Shown one piece after another: positions 33,502-41,049 of a DNA stretch of 63,436 bases. The DNA is taken from positions 1 through 63,436 of the forward strand of contig JYJN01000116.1 of NCBI GenBank assembly GCA_003263845.1. Direction: 5' to 3'. The position numbers were made by a program, and so were the translations under genes. Below the pieces are notes generated by a model. The model was not told the DNA's origin. It was given only the letters and a program-made list of their open reading frames with translations, and searched no databases. Within the stretch, counting starts at the first letter, position 1; every line of letters starts with the position of its first letter. Origin of the DNA: Vibrio aestivus. GTDB lineage: Bacteria; Pseudomonadota; Gammaproteobacteria; Enterobacterales; Vibrionaceae.

Positions 33502-35217
33502 ATGGCGAAGGTAACTAAGCTAACATTTGCCGTCAGCGCGCTGCTGGCCGCAAACAGTTATGCAACTATGAATATCCAGCCCGACCCTCAAAACCCCACA
33601 GGTTATGTTGTATCAAGAGCAGACATTCAAGCGGTTGAAGCCGCGAAAACTGCTGATCCCATGTACGCTATCTGGTCGAAAGCACTAGAGACTCAACCAA
33701 ACACCATTGTTGAAGCGATATTGCCGGGCAAAGCTGATAACCCAGCTAACGTGAAACGTGTCGAACGCGTGTTCCCTCATGCTGAGTGGGACTTCCTAAC
33801 TCAAATGGCGGCGCCTGAGTACACTTATACGCGCTTCTTACGTGCGATCGGTAAATTCCCAGCCTTCTGTGGTGAATACACCGATGGCCGTGATTCAGAT
33901 GCAATCTGTAAAAAATCTATCGTGACGGCGTTTGCGCACTTTGCTCAAGAGACAGGTGGCCACATTGCCATCGACAACATCTCAGACAATCCTTTAGCTC
34001 TTGAAGAGTGGCAGCAAGCACTGGTACACGTTCGTGAGATGGGCTGGGCAGAAGGACAAGAAGGCTATACGACGGGCTGTGGTCAAAACGATTGGCAGAA
34101 CAAGCGTTGGCCATGTGCTGCTGGGCAAGGTTACTTTGGTCGTGGTGCTAAGCAGCTGTCTTACCACTTCAACTATGGCGCTTTCTCTGAAGTGATGTTC
34201 GATGGCGATGCAACCGTGCTATTGAACAATCCTGGTTTAGTGGCGGATTCTTGGTTGAACCTAGCGTCTGCAATTTGGTTTTTCTTAACGCCGCAAGCGC
34301 CGAAGCCAGCGATGCTTCATGTCATTGACCGTACTTGGACACCATCTCAGCGGGAAATTGATGCGGGTATTGGGTATGGTTTTGGTACCACAATCAACGT
34401 GATTAATGGTGGCATTGAGTGTGGGGAACAGAATAAAGATAAAGGTCAGCCTGTTAACCGTATCCGCTACTGGGAAGGCTTGTCTTCTCATTACCAAATC
34501 CCTATTGAAGCGGATGAGAAGAACACGTGTTGGCAACAACTGCCATACGGTAGTTTGAACCTAAATGGTGCGACTGATGTTCTTTACACTAACTGGGATG
34601 GTAACTGGAAGTACTACTCAGACCGTCCAGGTGGAGCATCGTTCGAGTGTGAACTGGTTGGCTTCCAAACTGCATATTCTGCACTGGTTCCAGGTGACTA
34701 CGAGAAGTGTGTAACGAATTTCTATGGTTCACACGCTAACTGGCCAGAAGTTCGCGTTGTTGAAAAACTCGACCCTGTTGACCCAGGTACAAACCCTGGT
34801 GGTAATGGTTGGAGCGCATCGAAAGTTTACCTAGCGGGGGAGCAAGTTGAACACAACGGTGCAACTTATGAAGCACAGTGGTGGACGCAAGGTGATGACC
34901 CTGCAAACGGCGGCCCTTGGTTGCTTGTTTCTGGCACACCGACTGAACCGCCAGTAACTGAACCACCAGTGACTGAGCCTCCTGTCACTGAACCACCAGT
35001 AACCGAGCCTCCTGTTACAGAGCCGCCTGTTACTGAGCCACCTGCAACAGACCCTGATCCTTCGGTATTTACGACTTGGATTCCGGGCTCTACTCAAGTG
35101 AGTGAGGGTGAGAAGGTCACGTATCTAGGTAAGTGTTTTATTGCTAAAAACGGCCCAGGCGTTTGGGAGTCACCAACGCAAAGTAACTGGTTCTGGGATG
35201 AAATTAGCTGTCAATAA
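33502..35217 (+). CDS. Secreted GH19 chitinase with two carbohydrate-binding modules
   Basis: 571 residues. Signal peptide [21 protein letters not shown] (cut near residue 21). The GH19 catalytic domain spans about 110-350, with the proton-donor glutamate in [10 protein letters not shown] (near 150) and [21 protein letters not shown]5/12-like module follows at about 433-480 ([29 protein letters not shown]). A linker of seven EPPVT-type repeats and a second [27 protein letters not shown] module end the protein. It degrades chitin outside the cell. A GH19 chitinase next to guaBA also occurs in V. cholerae, from memory. Followed by a terminator. Confidence 0.92.
   Translation: MAKVTKLTFAVSALLAANSYATMNIQPDPQNPTGYVVSRADIQAVEAAKTADPMYAIWSKALETQPNTIVEAILPGKADNPANVKRVERVFPHAEWDFLTQMAAPEYTYTRFLRAIGKFPAFCGEYTDGRDSDAICKKSIVTAFAHFAQETGGHIAIDNISDNPLALEEWQQALVHVREMGWAEGQEGYTTGCGQNDWQNKRWPCAAGQGYFGRGAKQLSYHFNYGAFSEVMFDGDATVLLNNPGLVADSWLNLASAIWFFLTPQAPKPAMLHVIDRTWTPSQREIDAGIGYGFGTTINVINGGIECGEQNKDKGQPVNRIRYWEGLSSHYQIPIEADEKNTCWQQLPYGSLNLNGATDVLYTNWDGNWKYYSDRPGGASFECELVGFQTAYSALVPGDYEKCVTNFYGSHANWPEVRVVEKLDPVDPGTNPGGNGWSASKVYLAGEQVEHNGATYEAQWWTQGDDPANGGPWLLVSGTPTEPPVTEPPVTEPPVTEPPVTEPPVTEPPVTEPPATDPDPSVFTTWIPGSTQVSEGEKVTYLGKCFIAKNGPGVWESPTQSNWFWDEISCQ
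34945..35049 (+). repeat. Seven 15-bp codon repeats encoding (EPPVT)6-EPPAT linker
   Basis: Exactly 7 x 15 bp. Codons vary between copies (GAA/GAG, CCG/CCA/CCT), so the repeat is held at protein level and is not a recent DNA expansion. It links the two binding modules of the chitinase. Confidence 0.9.
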
Positions 35218-35528
35218 TTGCTAGCAAAGGCCACGAAATTACCTATGGCTTTAACCAAAAAACCACCTCAATAGAGGTGGTTTTTTTAATTCAATTAGCT
35301 TTGGGTTACCTATGATCAAAATGATCTCTCATGTTCTCGTGGTGATTAAAAGGCCATTATTTTCAGCTTCTTACTATCATCTTTAGTAATTGGCCTATAA
35401 TGTTCCAAAACCTTAGCGAGCTGTACAGGGGTGAAAGTTTGTAGTGCGCCTAGAACTTGAAGTAATGGTGAAAACTTACAGCCTTTAATTGATAAAGTAC
35501 TTAAAATGATCAGCTATTAGAGAAGACT
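35218..35528. other. 311-bp intergenic region with chitinase terminator
   Basis: Holds the terminator at 35257-35287 and otherwise AT-rich sequence upstream of the MerR gene. No gene or clear operator seen. Confidence 0.6.
35257..35287 (+). terminator. Terminator after the chitinase gene
   Basis: AAAAAACCACCTC and GAGGTGGTTTTTTT pair around AATA. Confidence 0.92.
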
Positions 35529-35882
35529 ATGAAGAGCATTAAACAGGTTGCTGAAGAGACAGGGCTTACCGCACACACATTGAGGTATTACGAAAAACAA
35601 GGCTTGATGTACCCAGTACCAAGGGATAGTTCGGGCCATAGAGTGTATCGTGAGCAAGATGTGCATTGGCTTTATTTTATCCAGTGCTTAAAAAAGACGG
35701 GTATGCCCTTAAAAGACATTCAGGACTACACCGCGGGCGTGATTGATAAAGCGCACAAGCCGGAATATTTGCTACAAATTCTTAAGGTACATAAGCAGCG
35801 ACTTGAAAAGAACCGTGCAGAAATCGACGATTTCCTTGAACATATTAATTGGAAGATCAATCACTACACGGAGCTTGTTTAG
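35529..35882 (+). CDS. MerR-family transcriptional regulator
   Basis: 117 residues. N-terminal winged helix (KSIKQVAEETGLTAHTLRYY, then GLMYPVPRDSSGHRVYREQD) and a dimerisation coiled coil (about 80-117, LLQILKVHKQRLEKNRAEID). There are no cysteines arranged for metal binding at the C-terminus, so it belongs to the aldehyde/stress-type MerR group rather than the metal sensors. Convergent with an aldo/keto reductase gene 69 bp away, a possible but unproven target. Confidence 0.9.
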   Translation: MKSIKQVAEETGLTAHTLRYYEKQGLMYPVPRDSSGHRVYREQDVHWLYFIQCLKKTGMPLKDIQDYTAGVIDKAHKPEYLLQILKVHKQRLEKNRAEIDDFLEHINWKINHYTELV

Positions 35883-35951
35883 TGCTAGGTGGTTAACCCT
35901 TTGTTGACGTTAACCTGTTATGTTGAAATGGATTTGCTTGCTGGTCGTTGG

Positions 35952-36917
35952 CTATGAATCCTTTACCGGCTCAAACAGCTGGTGGATTAGCGCCATGTCG
36001 TCTTGCGATAATCGCAGTTCGCAAGCGGGTAGTAGGTCTTCAAGTTGGTGAATGTTCCTAGCGCCAATAATCGTCCCGGTAGTTGCTGGATGATGAAGGG
36101 TCCATGCCAAGCTAAGCTGAGCGATTAGCGCGTGTTTATCGGCAGCCATGGAAGATAGTTTATCGACCGCATCTAAAACTCGTGAGAATACAGGGTCTGT
36201 AAACAAGTGGCTTTTATGGCGCCAGTCACTTACTTCCAAGTTGGCTCGTCGTTCTGTATTCCAACTGCCCGTTAGCAGGCCATGCCCCATACTTGAATGG
36301 TTAATGACACCCACTTTGTTGTCTTGACACCATGGTAGCACCTCTTCAGCGACTGTTTGATTGACCAAAGAGTAGGGGGGCTGTAAGGACGTCACCGGAG
36401 CGATGTTATTCACAGTTTCTAACTGCGATTTAGAAAAATTTGAGACGCCGATGTGACGAACTTTCCCAATACGTTTCAGTTCACTGAGGGTTTCCCAAGC
36501 TTGCTCAATATCTTGCTGTGGATTTGGCGAGTGAATTTGGTAGAGGTCGATACAGTCCACCCCTAGCCTCGATAAGCTGTTATCCACTTCTTCAAGAATA
36601 GACTCGCGCAATAAGGTGGGTTTGAGCTCAGATTCACCGTCATTCCAGCGAAAACCACATTTGGTGAATACGTATGGAGCATAGCGAGTCTGCTTCAAGG
36701 CTTTAGCTATCACACGCTCTGAATTACCCAACCCATAGGCAGGTGCCGTATCTATCCAGTTAATACCGCGCTCTAACGCCGCGTGGATAACAGCGATAGA
36801 CTCTTTTTCAGACTGGACACCCCAGCCCCACTCTCCGATGTTTCCACCGATTGCCCAGCTTCCCAAACCAAGGGTTGAAATATTCAGTTCAGACTGTCCA
36901 AGTTGACGACGTTCCAT
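35952..36917 (-). CDS. Aldo/keto reductase
   Basis: 321 residues from ATG 36917 (MERRQLGQSELNISTLGLGS) behind GGGAG; the open extension to 36998 has no ribosome site. (beta/alpha)8 AKR fold with the catalytic tetrad: Asp/Tyr in DTAPAYGLGNSERVI, Lys in YVFTKCGFRW and His in LYQIHSPNPQQ. The NADPH-binding end is present (GTIIGARNIHQLEDLL). It reduces aldehydes or ketones; substrate unknown. Confidence 0.9.
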   Translation of the reverse strand: MERRQLGQSELNISTLGLGSWAIGGNIGEWGWGVQSEKESIAVIHAALERGINWIDTAPAYGLGNSERVIAKALKQTRYAPYVFTKCGFRWNDGESELKPTLLRESILEEVDNSLSRLGVDCIDLYQIHSPNPQQDIEQAWETLSELKRIGKVRHIGVSNFSKSQLETVNNIAPVTSLQPPYSLVNQTVAEEVLPWCQDNKVGVINHSSMGHGLLTGSWNTERRANLEVSDWRHKSHLFTDPVFSRVLDAVDKLSSMAADKHALIAQLSLAWTLHHPATTGTIIGARNIHQLEDLLPACELRLSQDDMALIHQLFEPVKDS

Positions 36918-37044
36918 GAGTACTCCCAGATCAATAAGTAATAAGCAATAAGTTGTCGTTTGAGTGTTCTTTATCGGGGTTAGAGTTAGGTCTAACACAA
37001 ACGGGAAGTCGTATATTTGTGATTTACCTCACTTCTTTGGGGCG

Positions 37045-37080
37045 AAAAAAACAAAAAGGGCTAACCAACGGTTAGCCCTT
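37045..37080 (-). terminator. Terminator after the AgcS symporter gene
   Basis: Read on the minus strand, AAGGGCTAACC and GGTTAGCCCTT pair and are followed by TTTTTGTTTTTTT. Confidence 0.9.
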
Positions 37081-37114
37081 CACAATGCTTAAAAGTTTAC
37101 TTCAGAATCATCAG

Positions 37115-38665
37115 TTAAGTAGAAGGTTGCTCTACTGGCTTTGATTCTTCTTTATCAGCGGCTTTTGCTTGACCACCAGAGTTACGCTTATAACGCTCTT
37201 CCCAGTAAGTCGCGCCTTTGATGCCAAGTTTAATTGGGTTGAAGGTGTACTCTGTTACGCCTTGCTTTTGTTGCTCTTCATAGTCTTTAAGCGCTTTTAG
37301 AGCTGGCTTAGACATAAAGAAGATGATGATGATACCTACAATGTTCAACCAAGCCATCAAGCCAACACCCACATCACCCATTGCCCACGCAAGACCCGCT
37401 GTCTTAACCGTACCGTAGAACACTGCGGCCATTAGAACCAGTTTCAGCACGAACATAAGGCCGTTTACTTTGAAAGTACGGCGAATGTAAGCAATGTTGG
37501 TTTCCGCAATGTAGTAGTATGCAAGAATAGTTGTGAATGCGAAGAAGAATAGTGCAACCGCGATGAATGGTTTACCCACACCTGGTAGTGCACTTTCGAT
37601 TGCCATTTGCGTGAATACAGGGCCGTTTGCACTGATATCCGCACCGATGTTTTGGATGATGAATGCACCTTCAGCACCACCGTGTACGTTGTACGCACCA
37701 GTGATAAGAATCATAAATGCAGTCGCAGAACAAACTAGCAGTGTATCGATGTAGATAGAGAAAGACTGAACCAGACCTTGCTGTGCAGGGTGGTCTACGT
37801 TTGCTGCTGCTGCTGCGTGAGGACCTGTACCTTGACCCGCTTCGTTAGAGTAAACACCACGTTTTACACCCCAACCGATTGCAGCACCAATACCAGCCAT
37901 TGGCGTAAATGCGTCGCCAACGATCATCGAGAAGATGCGTGGCACTTCACCGATGTTCAGAAGGATGATAACGAAGGCTGTGATGATGTAAGCCAGCGCC
38001 ATGAAAGGAACAACGATTTGAGTGAAGTTAGCAATACGCTTAACACCACCGAAAATGATGAAGCCTAGGATGATAGAGATAACAGTACCAGTGAAAATTT
38101 TCGCAAAACTGAATGTACCGATCGCTGTTTCAATCATCTCACCCGAGCCAAACGCCGCTTCAACCGCATTACCGATGCTGTTTGATTGAACGCCTGGTAA
38201 CAAAATACCACACGCAAAAATCGTCGCGATGGCGAAGATCCAAGCGTACCATTTCTGACCCATTGCTTTTTCGATGTAGTAAGCCGGACCACCGCGGAAC
38301 TCACCTTCGTCTTCTTCTTTATAGATCTGTGCAAGCGTTGACTCGGTGTAAGCCGTCGCAGCACCGAAGAAAGCAACAACCCACATCCAGAACACCGCAC
38401 CTGGACCACCGAAGCCGATAGCAGCAGCAACACCTGCGATGTTACCTGTACCTACACGGCCAGAAAGTGAAACCGCGAGTGCCTGAAAGGAAGAGATACC
38501 TTTGGTAGAGCTTTTGCCGGAAAGCAGTAGGCGCCACATTTCGAAGAAATGGCGTACTTGAACAAAGCGGGTAAGTATGGAGTAGAACAAACCAGCCCCA
38601 AGGCACAGATAAATCAGTACCGGGCTCCAGATTATTCCGTTAAGAAAATCAACTAAAGACTGCAT
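37115..38665 (-). CDS. Sodium:alanine/glycine symporter (AgcS family)
   Basis: 516 residues, about ten to eleven TM segments. Signatures of the family: SLSGRVGTGNIAGVAAAIGF, FWMWVVAFFGAATAYTESTL, GWGVKRGVYSNEAGQGTGPH and the hydrophobic GAGLFYSILTRFVQVRHF near the N-terminus. The C-terminal tail is hydrophilic (KAADKEESKPVEQPST). Imports alanine or glycine with sodium across the inner membrane. Some Vibrio homologues follow a glycine riboswitch, but none is visible here. Confidence 0.93.
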   Translation of the reverse strand: MQSLVDFLNGIIWSPVLIYLCLGAGLFYSILTRFVQVRHFFEMWRLLLSGKSSTKGISSFQALAVSLSGRVGTGNIAGVAAAIGFGGPGAVFWMWVVAFFGAATAYTESTLAQIYKEEDEGEFRGGPAYYIEKAMGQKWYAWIFAIATIFACGILLPGVQSNSIGNAVEAAFGSGEMIETAIGTFSFAKIFTGTVISIILGFIIFGGVKRIANFTQIVVPFMALAYIITAFVIILLNIGEVPRIFSMIVGDAFTPMAGIGAAIGWGVKRGVYSNEAGQGTGPHAAAAANVDHPAQQGLVQSFSIYIDTLLVCSATAFMILITGAYNVHGGAEGAFIIQNIGADISANGPVFTQMAIESALPGVGKPFIAVALFFFAFTTILAYYYIAETNIAYIRRTFKVNGLMFVLKLVLMAAVFYGTVKTAGLAWAMGDVGVGLMAWLNIVGIIIIFFMSKPALKALKDYEEQQKQGVTEYTFNPIKLGIKGATYWEERYKRNSGGQAKAADKEESKPVEQPST

Positions 38666-39187
38666 GAGTGTATTCCCTGTTTAAAAAGTAGTGTTCTCGA
38701 AAAACTGACTAGTAGAAATGTATAGTGATTATTTTTCAGGCGATAGATTACCCTTGTTGTAACTTAATTGTTAATTTTTTCTTCTGGTTTGATTTCTTAT
38801 CGTGATGATGGACACAAAACTGTCAGTAATTGTTAATAAATAGTATTCGTTCTGGTTATAGGTGAATGGATAGAGTATCTGCTAACTAAATCTGCTTGCT
38901 ATGGACTAATCGCCTAAAGGGCTCTCTTTGTTATCTATTTGAGTAATGTTGCAGGTGGTTTGATTGGTAAAATTAATGGCTAAAATTCAATCAATTTGAG
39001 TTTGAAGGTTTAATATGAAGCTTGGATAAGTCGGTGAACTTCATAAAAACAAGCGGCTTTCTGCCTTCCTTTCTTCTATGTTTGACTGCAATAAAACGAG
39101 CAACGTTTCATTAGTGAGTATTTAGTAAATAAAGTTAGCGAACTCGTCATCACTGCCTAAACTTAAAGGTGATTGAGGGCAGCGCAT
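38666..39187. other. 522-bp divergent intergenic region
   Basis: AT-rich region between the AgcS gene (minus) and the pentapeptide/channel gene (plus). No frame, terminator, tRNA or riboswitch was recognised. It must hold both promoters, but no strong -35/-10 pair stands out. Confidence 0.5.
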
Positions 39188-40165
39188 ATGAAATCAAACC
39201 AAGGCCGATGCAGCTATCGAAACCCTGATGGCTGGAGCTGCGATCAACCATGTGGAGAGTCCGGTTTATGTTACTGGCACGATCCGAATGTCGATAAAAG
39301 CAACGATAACGTCCGACAGCAGGTTGAAGAGTGGGCCGCAGCGGGTAAACCCCTAGATGGATTTCAGTTAGCCAGGACCAATTTAACCGACCTTAACCTA
39401 GTCAACAGGGGAAGCAAGGTAGGCTTTAAATGCAGAAATGCAGATTTTTATCGAGCAGACTTAACCGATGCACACTTCTTTGGGCTCGACCTTAGGGGGT
39501 CGTCGCTTATGAAGAGCAAGTTAGTCTGCGCTAATTTACACTGTGCAAAACTTGATGACTGTAACTTATTAGGAGCAGACTTGAGTCGCGCTCGTTTGGA
39601 AAATATCGAGTGGGGTGACTGCTTAAAACAAGAAAAAGAAGCCAAGCGAGCATTCAAAGACAGCAATAAAGATAAAGCTCTCTCTCTTTGCCAAGAGGTT
39701 GAAGAGGTGTGCCGGAATGTTCGTAAGCAATGTGAGAAGCAAGGCTTGTTTGAAACAGCAGGCGCATTTTTTAAAAAGGAAATGCGTTTTCGTCGCTACC
39801 AAATGCCGCTGATGAGCATGAATCGTTGGGTTTCAAAAATCGTAGACTTGTTTTGTGGCTATGGGGAGTCACCCATTAGAGTTGTCACTTTCTCGATATG
39901 TTTGATACTAACTTGTGCCATTGCCTACTTTATTCTGGACACCACAGCCGCCAATCCCATTTATGCTGACGTGACAGGTTGGAAGTTTTACGCATTGGAG
40001 TTTATGAATGCGCTGTATTTCAGCGTGGTGACGTTTACTACACTGGGTTACGGCGACATATCGCCCGTAGGGGTGGCGCGGTTTATCGCCGCGTTTGAGG
40101 CTTTTTTTGGCAGCTTTACTATGGCGCTCTTTGTTGTGGTCTTTGTAAAGAAGATGACGCGTTGA
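39188..40165 (+). CDS. Pentapeptide-repeat protein fused to a two-TM K+ channel
   Basis: 325 residues from ATG 39188; the TTG five codons earlier is less likely. A Cys-rich N-terminus (CSYRNPDGWSCDQPCGES, then LCYWHD) could bind metal. Pentapeptide repeats run about 55-140 (TNLTDLNL, NADFYRADLTDAHF, GADLSRARLENI). A charged helical linker follows. TM1 lies near 227-248 (VVTFSICLILTCAIAYFIL), the pore carries the K+ filter TLGYGD (about 284-289), and TM2 is near 298-320. It should tetramerise in the inner membrane. The gating role of the repeat domain is unknown. Confidence 0.85.
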   Translation: MKSNQGRCSYRNPDGWSCDQPCGESGLCYWHDPNVDKSNDNVRQQVEEWAAAGKPLDGFQLARTNLTDLNLVNRGSKVGFKCRNADFYRADLTDAHFFGLDLRGSSLMKSKLVCANLHCAKLDDCNLLGADLSRARLENIEWGDCLKQEKEAKRAFKDSNKDKALSLCQEVEEVCRNVRKQCEKQGLFETAGAFFKKEMRFRRYQMPLMSMNRWVSKIVDLFCGYGESPIRVVTFSICLILTCAIAYFILDTTAANPIYADVTGWKFYALEFMNALYFSVVTFTTLGYGDISPVGVARFIAAFEAFFGSFTMALFVVVFVKKMTR

Positions 40166-40171
40166 GCATTG

Positions 40172-40693
40172 CTATTCTTCGAGTAGCCAGTCGTTAATAA
40201 AGATCTTATCGGCTTTGTATTGATTGGCCATATGCTCGATGATATCTGCCAAATACTCACCTGAATCTCTAAATTGCTGAGTTGTTAGGTCTGTTGATAT
40301 TGCTATATCACAGCCTTGGGGCTCAGCCTGACCCGCCAGATAAATCGGCACCAACAAGGTAGAGAGTGCCGTTTTATGATTGGCTTTTAAGTCACGAGTA
40401 AAGGCGTCGATTCTATCTGCAATCTGCTGGTGGTATTGGTCATCACTAAGTTGTAAATCGATGGCAAATACAATCCCACGATAGAACAGCAAAGCGGTTA
40501 TCTGATTTCTTGTTGTTGGTGAAGTGACATCAAGCAGTACGTCGCCAGCTAGGTGAGGAAGTTTAGAAAGATACGCTTGTAACGCATTGATTATTTTGTC
40601 TGAAAGAGGTTGATGCATTCCCTCAGTTATGGCTGAAACTTCACTATTAATAAAATCCAACAGCGAGCTGCGAAAACCAAACTGCAATGACAT
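40172..40693 (-). CDS. Hypothetical protein, 173 aa
   Basis: Not recognised. Start MSLQFGFRSSLLDFINSEVS behind CAGGAAC, end INDWLLEE. No signal peptide or TM segment, mildly acidic, mixed alpha/beta appearance (GIVFAIDLQLSDDQYHQQIA, TLLVPIYLAGQAEP). Convergent with the channel gene only 6 bp away, with no terminator between them. Codon usage looks like its neighbours. Confidence 0.75.
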   Translation of the reverse strand: MSLQFGFRSSLLDFINSEVSAITEGMHQPLSDKIINALQAYLSKLPHLAGDVLLDVTSPTTRNQITALLFYRGIVFAIDLQLSDDQYHQQIADRIDAFTRDLKANHKTALSTLLVPIYLAGQAEPQGCDIAISTDLTTQQFRDSGEYLADIIEHMANQYKADKIFINDWLLEE

Positions 40694-41049
40694 AGTTCCT
40701 GAATCCTTTGCTGAGCTAGGCCTGACTTGCTAGCTACTTCAATTACTTTTGCGGCGAGATTATAGCGTGCTTCATAGTCAGATCACACAAGTTTGGTCCG
40801 GTCTTTTCTTATTGGTTGTACAAAAACCAGGCGCTATTGCTCAAAATTATTTTTTATTCTCCCTTACTTGAATGCCACCTTTAGCTCGTTGAGTTTATAG
40901 CAGTTTATTGCTCAGCCTTTGTGGCGCTTGGCGTGTAAGTGAATTTCTGTCTCCACTTCATCCTGGTATTGGTTTTACAGTTGTATATTTATTAACCAAA
41001 CTATCAGTAGTAAATAGGTTTGGCATCATTGATTGCCTTGGAGGGAAAG
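40694..41049. other. 356-bp region upstream of the subtilase gene
   Basis: Divergent promoter region between the 173-aa protein gene and the protease gene. AT-rich. No gene, repeat or clear operator seen. A short in-phase frame entering from 40908 is a shadow. Confidence 0.5.

Noticed and set aside
37465..38433. Plus- and minus-strand short frames inside the AgcS gene
   Set aside because: Shadows caused by the biased codon use of a long membrane-protein gene.
38666..38900. Glycine riboswitch upstream of the AgcS symporter
   Set aside because: Expected from some Vibrio homologues, but the conserved glycine-aptamer core is not visible on the minus strand here.
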